NCBI GenBank assembly: GCA_016780665.1
Contig: JADHLM010000063.1
Span: 1-6,321, forward strand
DNA from: Hyphomicrobiales bacterium
GTDB lineage: Bacteria > Pseudomonadota > Alphaproteobacteria > Rhizobiales > TMED25
Direction: 5' to 3'
DNA length: 6,321 nucleotides
Notes under the pieces: generated by a model
What the model saw: the letters and a program-made list of their open reading frames with translations, nothing else
What the model was told of the DNA's origin: nothing
Databases searched by the model: none
In this document: positions 1 to 4,745 of the stretch, one piece after another
Position numbering within the stretch: the first letter of the stretch is position 1
Layout of the letters: the number at the start of each line of letters is the position of its first letter
Program-made: the position numbers and the translations under genes

Positions 1-447
1 CTTGAGAATTGTACGCTTGCTCCAATATGGGTAAGAAAGAAATCAAGAAATGAAGCTAATCAAATGGCTATGGAACTTTTGGAAAAGGTTCGGATTCCTG
101 ATCAAGCTGATAAGTATCCAGGGCAGCTATCTGGTGGTCAGCAACAGAGGGTTGCAATAGCAAGAGCTTTATGCATGCAGCCACGAGTTATGCTATTTGA
201 TGAGCCAACATCTGCGCTTGACCCTGAGATGATAAAGGAAGTCCTTGAAACAATGATTGAGTTAGCTGACTCTGGTATGACTATGATTGTTGTTACGCAT
301 GAAATGGGTTTTGCAAGTAAAGTTGCTGATAGGATTATTTTTATGGATGAAGGACAGATTGTGGAGCAGAATGATCCTGAGTCCTTTTTTAATAATCCTG
401 AGTCAGATAGGACAAAATTATTTTTAAGTCAAATACTTGACCACTAG
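1..447 (+). CDS. aapP: Polar/general L-amino-acid ABC transporter ATP-binding protein, AapP/BztD type (5' partial)
   Basis: This is the ATP-hydrolysing subunit of a polar amino-acid importer. It sits on the inner face of the membrane and powers uptake of amino acids delivered by a periplasmic binding protein. The frame is open from the first base, so 148 C-terminal residues are visible; roughly 100 residues, including the Walker A loop, lie outside the window. Visible motifs are the Q-rich ABC signature LSGGQQQR (fragment residues 43-50), Walker B VMLFDE (63-68), D-loop SALD (71-74) and the switch histidine in VTHEMGFA (H100). The opening LENCTLAPIWVRK and the ending TKLFLSQIL are typical of the AapP/BztD/GlnQ branch (general L-amino-acid transport in alphaproteobacteria). 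Family members usually close an operon with a binding protein and two permeases, which would lie upstream. The exact substrate (general L-amino acids versus glutamate/glutamine) cannot be fixed from this part. No strong terminator follows it. Confidence 0.95.
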   Translation, partial: LENCTLAPIWVRKKSRNEANQMAMELLEKVRIPDQADKYPGQLSGGQQQRVAIARALCMQPRVMLFDEPTSALDPEMIKEVLETMIELADSGMTMIVVTHEMGFASKVADRIIFMDEGQIVEQNDPESFFNNPESDRTKLFLSQILDH

Positions 448-474
448 AAATTCATTAAATTATTAAGTATTTTT

Positions 475-1413
475 ATGATAAATTATGACAAAGAACTATT
501 TATTTCTCACAGGGATAATTGTATTCCATCAATGCGATTTTATTCAAAAAGAGTAAGTTCTTCAAAATTGCTTCCACGAATATCAAGATTTATCAATAAG
601 TACCTTTATAAAATTGGAATAGGTAGTTCGGTGAATAGATATGATAATTCTTTTACAATCTATTCTGCAATTCAAGATAGAAAATTATACTCTGAGTATC
701 AAAAAGGAGAGAAGTTTATAAACTTTGGATCGGGGGCATTTTTTCATCATAATTGGAAGAATTATGATTATCCTGGCCAATCAAAATATTATAAATCACT
801 ACAAGGGGAGGAGGGGATTGATTTTTATCCCATCGATTTATGTGATGACTCACAAAGGCTACTAATTGATAATCAGACGATTACTCTTATATATTCATCT
901 CATACCTTGGAGCATTTAAATTATTCATCTGCTGATAGATTTCTAAGGGAATGCTATCGAGTCCTCAAAGAGGATGGGATTATTCGACTAGCATTACCAA
1001 ATACCAAGAATGATTTTCTTGTTTGTAGCTTGTTAAGAGATCAATTTGAAGATGGCCATATTTTAAAAAATAAATATATGAAGGACGCTGCATCACATAT
1101 TCTAAGTTATATAAATAATATACCCTTTGAAGAAGTTGCTAGCTTATTTGATGTTTCTCAGTATGACTCTTCAAAATTTTATGATTTGGTGAATGAGAAA
1201 TATAGTTTGGCTTCTTCTTTTGATAGCTCAAATCCCGATAGACACATATCATATTGGGATTATAATTTATTGATTGGAATAATAAAAAAGATAGGTTTTA
1301 GATATTGTATCCCTTGTTATCAAGGGTCATCTTTTGCTCGACCATTCACTAATATCAGTGTTTTTGACAATACTGAACCACATATTTCATTTTATGTTGA
1401 TATCATTAAGTAA
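475..1413 (+). CDS. SAM-dependent methyltransferase-like protein (type 11 / COG4627-like)
   Basis: A 312-residue soluble protein that looks like a class I (Rossmann-fold) methyltransferase. The core spans about residues 80-176. A glycine loop FINFGSG (81-87) is followed by NWKNYDY (93-99), where family members often read 'gWiNvD'. Then come YPIDL (118-122), SSHTLEHL (141-148) and a YRVLKEDGIIRLALP segment (161-175). The HxLEH and RVLKxxGxxRLxxP patterns are characteristic of methyltransferase type 11 proteins, many of which act on glycans, lipids or small molecules. The first ~75 residues are basic and match no domain I recognise; the C-terminal third (residues 180-312) is also unassigned. 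The cofactor loop is weaker than the usual GxGxG, so activity is not certain. The start is the ATG 27 bases after the upstream stop; it has no clear Shine-Dalgarno. The gene looks more A+T-rich than its neighbours, in keeping with acquisition by transfer. Substrate unknown. Confidence 0.75.
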   Translation: MINYDKELFISHRDNCIPSMRFYSKRVSSSKLLPRISRFINKYLYKIGIGSSVNRYDNSFTIYSAIQDRKLYSEYQKGEKFINFGSGAFFHHNWKNYDYPGQSKYYKSLQGEEGIDFYPIDLCDDSQRLLIDNQTITLIYSSHTLEHLNYSSADRFLRECYRVLKEDGIIRLALPNTKNDFLVCSLLRDQFEDGHILKNKYMKDAASHILSYINNIPFEEVASLFDVSQYDSSKFYDLVNEKYSLASSFDSSNPDRHISYWDYNLLIGIIKKIGFRYCIPCYQGSSFARPFTNISVFDNTEPHISFYVDIIK

Positions 1414-1425
1414 ATTTTAAGCAAA

Positions 1426-1460
1426 GCCAATTTTGGCATGGGTTAAATATATATTTTAAT
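1426..1460 (+). promoter_or_regulatory. Candidate sigma70-type promoter with an inverted repeat over the -35
   Basis: TTGGCA (1433-1438) and TTTAAT (1455-1460) are separated by 16 bases, and each matches the sigma70 consensus in five of six positions. A start near 1467 would leave a leader of about 65 bases before the yczE-like gene. The inverted repeat GCCAA-TT-TTGGC (1426-1437) overlaps the -35 and could be a repressor site or a weak hairpin. In DNA this A+T-rich such matches arise by chance, so this is only a candidate. An alternative -10-like TATACT lies at 1474-1479. Confidence 0.3.
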
Positions 1461-1519
1461 TAGTAATTCTCTGTATACTTTAGTGGTTTGAAGTGGTAAT
1501 TAGTTGTCAGTATTTTTAT

Positions 1520-1525
1520 GAAGAG
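1520..1525 (+). promoter_or_regulatory. Ribosome binding site deciding the start of the yczE-like gene
   Basis: GAAGAG ends 6 bases before the ATG at 1532. The alternative upstream GTG at 1493 in the same frame has no purine-rich site before it, and the 13 residues it would add are not membrane-like or family-like. The ATG at 1532 is therefore preferred. Confidence 0.6.
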
Positions 1526-1531
1526 TTCTGT

Positions 1532-2209
1532 ATGTCCATATTAAAATTTTTTTCGATAAGGTCTGTTCCAAAAACAAGCTGGAGTTCGAGCCATCCATTA
1601 AATTTCAGACCAAATTTTTTTACATTATTAATGGTTTTGTTAGGTAATATTGTTTTCGGAACTGGGGTCGCAATAATTGTGGCTGCTGGTGCAGGTCTGG
1701 ATCCTTGGACAATTTTAGCTGAGGGGCTTGCGTTATTATTTGATGTGTCAATTGGTATGGCAACCTTTTTTGTGAGTGTCTCGGTGCTTTTCTTATGGAT
1801 TCCGCTTCGACAAATACCAGGTATGGGAACGATAATTAATACAGTTGTTGTTGCAAGTGTTATAGATTTAGCTCTTCCGTGGCTCCCAAAGCCATCAAAT
1901 TATTTCTTACAAATTTTGCAATTGATTGTAGGGATTCTAGTTTGTGGATTGGGCAGTGGTATCTATTTAACAGGTAATTTAGGTCCTGGTCCACGTGATG
2001 GGCTTATGACGGGTCTTCAGCGTATCACTGGACGTCCAGTTGCACTTATTAGAACGTCAATTGAAATAACCGTAGTTATTCTTGGGTGGTTGCTAGGTGG
2101 AACGGTAGGTTTAGGGACAGTTATATTCGCATTCCTAATTGGGCCTTCTGTTTCTATTGGTCTCACTGTTGTTAGAAACTTATCCGGTGGAGAGGTGAGT
2201 GGAGAATGA
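1532..2209 (+). CDS. YczE/YyaS/YitT-family integral membrane protein (COG2364-like)
   Basis: A 225-residue inner-membrane protein with about five or six hydrophobic segments (roughly residues 31-52, 74-92, 98-116, 126-147, 170-188 and 194-213). It carries the family hallmarks: GLDPWTILAEGLA (55-67), WIPLRQIPGMGTIIN (89-103), LGPGPRDGLMTGL (150-162), RTSIEIT (174-180) and LGGTVGLGTVIFAFLIGP (188-205). The function of the YczE group is not established; relatives have been proposed as transporters or regulators of small-molecule production, so I give none here. The protein is internally repetitive: GLDPWxxLxEGL resembles GPGPRDGLMTGL, and PGMGTIIN resembles VGLGTVIF, which suggests two related halves. 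The start is the ATG with a good ribosome site 6 bases upstream, not the GTG at 1493. It is followed after 3 bases by the DUF1059 gene, so the two are probably co-transcribed. Confidence 0.88.
   Translation: MSILKFFSIRSVPKTSWSSSHPLNFRPNFFTLLMVLLGNIVFGTGVAIIVAAGAGLDPWTILAEGLALLFDVSIGMATFFVSVSVLFLWIPLRQIPGMGTIINTVVVASVIDLALPWLPKPSNYFLQILQLIVGILVCGLGSGIYLTGNLGPGPRDGLMTGLQRITGRPVALIRTSIEITVVILGWLLGGTVGLGTVIFAFLIGPSVSIGLTVVRNLSGGEVSGE
2201..2205 (+). promoter_or_regulatory. Ribosome binding site of the DUF1059 gene
   Basis: GGAGA lies 7 bases before the ATG at 2213 and inside the last codons of the preceding gene. It supports both the chosen start and translation from a shared message. Confidence 0.6.
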
Positions 2210-2212
2210 AAT

Positions 2213-2443
2213 ATGAAAATGATGAAATGTCATGAACTTGGTGGGGCTTGTGATAGAGAGTTCTTCGGTGATACATTTGAAGAGATTGCTAAGCAAAGTA
2301 AAGAGCATGGTATGGAAATGATTAATCTTGGAGATAAAGATCACATAAATGCTATGGATAAAATGGGTAAGCTAATTAAAGACTCAAAAAATCTGGATAA
2401 GTGGATGGATGAAAGAAAAGAGATATTTAATATTAGAAAATAA
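2213..2443 (+). CDS. DUF1059-family small protein
   Basis: A 76-residue, highly charged cytoplasmic protein. The N-terminal MKCHELGGACDREF (residues 4-17, with Cys6 and Cys13) and the following TFEEIAKQSKEHGMEM (21-36) match the DUF1059 family pattern of 'C-x-E-L-G-G-x-C-D' followed by 'TFEEmaxxSKxHGMEM'. The rest looks helical and ends with a KWMDERKEIF segment typical of the family. Function is unknown; the two conserved cysteines could form a disulfide or bind a metal, but that is inference. The family length is usually 55-80 residues, so this one is complete. The gene begins 3 bases after the yczE-like stop and has a strong GGAGA site. A second ATG three codons in (2222-2224) gives almost the same product. 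Confidence 0.85.
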   Translation: MKMMKCHELGGACDREFFGDTFEEIAKQSKEHGMEMINLGDKDHINAMDKMGKLIKDSKNLDKWMDERKEIFNIRK

Positions 2444-2494
2444 GAACTAATTCAAATAAATGGATATAAAACAGTAATTAATAAGTTATTTATT

Positions 2495-2629
2495 ATGTTA
2501 AATTGGCACAAGAAAATGGTGACATTTTGGGAAAACAAATTAGGTATCTCAACTTATGGAATGTTATGGATAGCCTTCTTTAAGGGTATCGTAATTGGTT
2601 TATTCCTGTATCATATCTTTATAAAATAA
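2495..2629 (+). CDS. Small single-span membrane protein (44 residues)
   Basis: This short frame encodes a 44-residue protein. An amphipathic, basic N-terminus (MLNWHKKMVTFWENKLGIS, 1-19) is followed by one hydrophobic segment (about residues 21-41, ending GLFLYHIFIK). The layout 'FW-x-x-KLGIS-x-Y-G-x-LW-x-x-F-x-KG-x-x-x-G' resembles small unnamed membrane proteins I recall from marine proteobacteria, though I cannot confirm this by search. Under the positive-inside rule the N-terminus would be cytoplasmic. The ATG has no clear Shine-Dalgarno; a second ATG at residue 8 (2516) is possible. It lies 51 bases after the DUF1059 stop, in the same frame as that gene. It fills most of an otherwise empty gap before the NTF2-like gene. 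Function unknown. Confidence 0.6.
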   Translation: MLNWHKKMVTFWENKLGISTYGMLWIAFFKGIVIGLFLYHIFIK

Positions 2630-2664
2630 TAACGGGCAACAAAGGTAGTAAATTAATTGATTTG

Positions 2665-3129
2665 ATGGATAAACAAGCAAAAGTATTAGAGTTTCTCAAA
2701 TCATGGACAGATGGTGTAATCTCTATTGGTAAGACTTATCAACGCGACGGTGATTTTCAAGAAGGGGCAGAATTTTTCCTAAATACCCACTATGCCTTTG
2801 GCGAGAACGAAGTACTGTTTAAACCAACTTTTACAAAGGATGTTATATTCAGAAACAGCTTTAATCAGGCATTATCTTATTTTGTTAGTGGTAGTATACC
2901 CGAAGACAGAGGATTCGCCATAAGACCTTGGAAAAAAATAGAATTACATGATCAGCCAAATCTGATAATTGAAGGAGATGTTGTTGTAGTTATGGGGGCA
3001 TTAGATTTTTACCATTTCGAAAGTGAGGTGTCCTCCATTGTTTCATTCACTTTTGTTTTAAAGGAATACGAGGGAAGATTTAAAATCATTGTTCATCATT
3101 CTTCTCCAGTTATGGATATAAATTTCTAG
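2665..3129 (+). CDS. NTF2-like / SnoaL-like superfamily protein (conserved, unknown function)
   Basis: A 154-residue soluble protein with no signal peptide or membrane span. It opens with a helix containing SWTDGVISIGKTY (13-25) and continues with AEFFLNTHYAF (35-45), NEVLFKPT (48-55), FRNSFNQALSYFVSG (62-76), EDRGFAIRPWKKIEL (80-94), VVVMGALDFYH (107-117) and a final FKIIVHHSSPV (139-149). This order (helical start, 'VLFKPT', 'ALSYFvGG', 'EDxGFAxxPW', 'MGxYxF', 'HHSS') matches a conserved bacterial family with an NTF2/SnoaL-like cone fold. Members are sometimes labelled phosphoribosyl-AMP cyclohydrolase, which I regard as unsupported here. The conserved HHSS, the acidic EDxGF and the tryptophan likely line the cavity. 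The start is ATG 2665; a TTG directly before it adds one residue only. The TauE/SafE gene starts 8 bases after its stop, so the two probably share a transcript. Confidence 0.72.
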   Translation: MDKQAKVLEFLKSWTDGVISIGKTYQRDGDFQEGAEFFLNTHYAFGENEVLFKPTFTKDVIFRNSFNQALSYFVSGSIPEDRGFAIRPWKKIELHDQPNLIIEGDVVVVMGALDFYHFESEVSSIVSFTFVLKEYEGRFKIIVHHSSPVMDINF

Positions 3130-3137
3130 ATAGATAA

Positions 3138-3878
3138 ATGTTTGAGTTGATAGACTTTGTCATTGCAATTTGCCTTTTCTTTGGTGCTATTTTGTACACA
3201 TCTGTAGGGCATGCAGGAGCGTCTGTTTATATTGCTATTATGTCCATATTTGGATTGCCTGTCACAACAATCAAGCCAACGGCATTATCACTGAATATTA
3301 TCGTTTCCTCATACACAAGCTACCAGTATGTAAAAGCTAAGCTTTATGATATGAAGCTTGTAATTCCTCTGTTAATTGGTGCAATACCTATGGCATTCAT
3401 TGGTGGATACATAAATGTTCCAGGTGATATTTATAAGCCTACAATAGGCCTCATGCTTTTGTATTCATCTTATAGATTTATTTCTGTAAAGCAGCACGAA
3501 GAAAAAGAACCACAGAAATATAAGTTTTATTATGCCGTTTTAACTGGAGGCTTAATTGGTTTTCTTGCTGGGTTAACTGGAACAGGAGGTGGCATATTTC
3601 TCTCACCTCTAATTATATTCGCAGGATGGACAACTACAAAAGGTGCTAGTGGTACAGTAGCACTATTCATATTAGCTAATTCGGTATTTGGTCTCATGGG
3701 GAATATTACATCTATCAAAAGTATTCCAATTGAGTTGCCATTGTATGCACTATTTGCACTGCTCGGTGGTATAGTTGGTTCAAGAATTGGGATTCATTAC
3801 TTTCAACATATTGGTATTAAACGAATACTTGGTTTTGTATTGCTAATTGCAAGTATCAAATTAATATTTAATCTGTGA
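3138..3878 (+). CDS. TauE/SafE-family membrane transporter (putative anion/organosulfur exporter)
   Basis: A 246-residue inner-membrane protein of the TauE/SafE (DUF81) family, whose characterised members export sulfite, sulfoacetate or related organic anions. It has about seven or eight hydrophobic segments. The two family repeats are visible: SVGHAGASVYIAI (22-34) followed by KPTALSLNIIVSSYTSYQY (46-64), and GLTGTGGGIFLSPLIIF (145-161) followed by ASGTVALFILANSVFGLMGN (170-189). A charged loop (about 117-129, KQHEEKEPQKYKF) separates the halves and is probably cytoplasmic. The C-terminus has LLGGIVGSRIG (208-218), also typical of the family. Length is normal (240-270). The ATG lies 8 bases after the NTF2-like gene, which may act with it. 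There is no sulfur-metabolism gene nearby, so the substrate is unassigned. Confidence 0.92.
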   Translation: MFELIDFVIAICLFFGAILYTSVGHAGASVYIAIMSIFGLPVTTIKPTALSLNIIVSSYTSYQYVKAKLYDMKLVIPLLIGAIPMAFIGGYINVPGDIYKPTIGLMLLYSSYRFISVKQHEEKEPQKYKFYYAVLTGGLIGFLAGLTGTGGGIFLSPLIIFAGWTTTKGASGTVALFILANSVFGLMGNITSIKSIPIELPLYALFALLGGIVGSRIGIHYFQHIGIKRILGFVLLIASIKLIFNL

Positions 3879-3944
3879 AAGATACTGAAGCTGCTAATTC
3901 CTGATCAAAATAATCTGTTTGTAACAATTATTCGTAATTAAAAT

Positions 3945-4493
3945 ATGAAATCAATAATCATAGCATTAATTTTAGTATTCATTTTACCTTTGGGTTTTGC
4001 CATGGCTATTGAAGAACCATCATATAAATTAGTTGAGCAAAATGATAGATATGAAATCCGTTATTACGAAGAACGTATAGTCGTTCAAACAAAAAACGCA
4101 AATGAGAATAGCGGTTTTAGAAGATTATTCAATTATATATCTGGACAAAATAATGGCTCACAAAAGATTGCAATGACTGCGCCTGTTAGACAATCTAATG
4201 ACATAATGCAATTTTATTTGCCATCTAATTTTGACACAACCAACACCCCAATACCTCTTGATAAAAATGTTGAATTATCCAAAGTGGATGAAGGATACTA
4301 TGCAGTAATAAGATACTCAGGAAGATCGTCAAATAGTAATTTCCTATCACATTCAAACACCCTGCAAAACGAATTGCTAACTAATGATATCAATATTCTA
4401 AGTAAGCCCATTAAGGCAACATATAATGGCCCATTTACGCCAGGGTTTATGAGAAGAAATGAAGCTATGTTTTTAGTCGAATGGAAAAACTAG
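3945..4493 (+). CDS. SOUL-family haem-binding protein, exported
   Basis: A 182-residue protein with an N-terminal signal peptide: a basic start, a hydrophobic core (residues 4-18) and a likely signal peptidase I site after AMA (19-21). The mature part is probably periplasmic. The SOUL domain follows (about 24-180), with EEPSYKLVEQNDRYEIRYYE (23-42), GFRRLFNYISGQN (57-69), KIAMTAPVRQ (74-83), an FYLPSNF segment (90-96) and the closing YNGPFTPGFMRRNEAM (160-175). The KIAMTAPV and PFTPgfmRRNE motifs are diagnostic of the family; vertebrate p22HBP/SOUL and many bacterial relatives bind haem or porphyrins. No obvious axial haem histidine stands out, so binding, if it occurs, may be hydrophobic. 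The start has no Shine-Dalgarno. The last 13 bases overlap the next gene in another frame, which suggests translational coupling. Confidence 0.92.
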   Translation: MKSIIIALILVFILPLGFAMAIEEPSYKLVEQNDRYEIRYYEERIVVQTKNANENSGFRRLFNYISGQNNGSQKIAMTAPVRQSNDIMQFYLPSNFDTTNTPIPLDKNVELSKVDEGYYAVIRYSGRSSNSNFLSHSNTLQNELLTNDINILSKPIKATYNGPFTPGFMRRNEAMFLVEWKN

Positions 4494-4657
4494 AAGAAAA
4501 TTTACTAACAGCTAACGAGCCTGACGGTGAAACATGTCCATTTTGTAATTCAAATTTAGGTTTTGTATACGTCCAATCACATTACCAGTGTCTTAATTGT
4601 AAGCAAGTAACAGATCCCTGTTGTGGTGGTGAATGTGAATACATTCAAAATGACTAA
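4481..4657 (+). CDS. Small zinc-ribbon protein (58 residues)
   Basis: This short gene starts inside the end of the SOUL gene (13-base overlap, different frame). It encodes 58 residues: an acidic N-terminus (MEKLEENLLTANEPDGE) and then a compact cysteine-rich domain. The cysteines are CPFC (19, 22), then CLNC (37, 40), then CC (47, 48) and one more in GGEC (52). Two CxxC pairs 15 residues apart form a classic zinc-ribbon pattern, and the extra CCGG is reminiscent of small marine bacterial proteins with 'HYQCxxC...CCxG'. The conserved histidine/tyrosine sits at HYQC (34-37). An in-frame TGA at 4460 precedes the ATG and no other start fits, so ATG 4481 is the only candidate. It lacks a Shine-Dalgarno and is probably translated by coupling to the SOUL gene. 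Function unknown; structural zinc or redox binding is inferred. Confidence 0.75.
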   Translation: MEKLEENLLTANEPDGETCPFCNSNLGFVYVQSHYQCLNCKQVTDPCCGGECEYIQND

Positions 4658-4745
4658 TCTTACAAGAAATAATGCCCTTTGGGTTTGCTAAAAGACTCTA
4701 ATTGAGTTATTTTCAAAGTACTATTTATTTGGGGTTGTTTTAAAA

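Noticed and set aside
1493..1531. GTG-initiated 13-residue extension of the yczE-like protein
   Set aside because: There is no ribosome site before the GTG, while the ATG at 1532 has GAAGAG at good spacing; the added residues are not family-like.
3530..3718. 62-codon open frame on the - strand
   Set aside because: It lies fully inside the TauE/SafE gene, opposite a well-conserved region, and its proline-rich product has no recognisable family. It is a shadow frame.
4672..4710. Possible terminators (CCC-TTT-GGG and ACTC-TAATT-GAGT) after the zinc-ribbon gene
   Set aside because: Stems are only 3-4 base pairs and no proper T-run follows, so they are too weak to call.
4702..4730. Possible promoter (TTGAGT ... 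TTTATT) before the IlvD/Edd gene
   Set aside because: Each box matches only four of six consensus positions in very A+T-rich DNA, which is not above chance.
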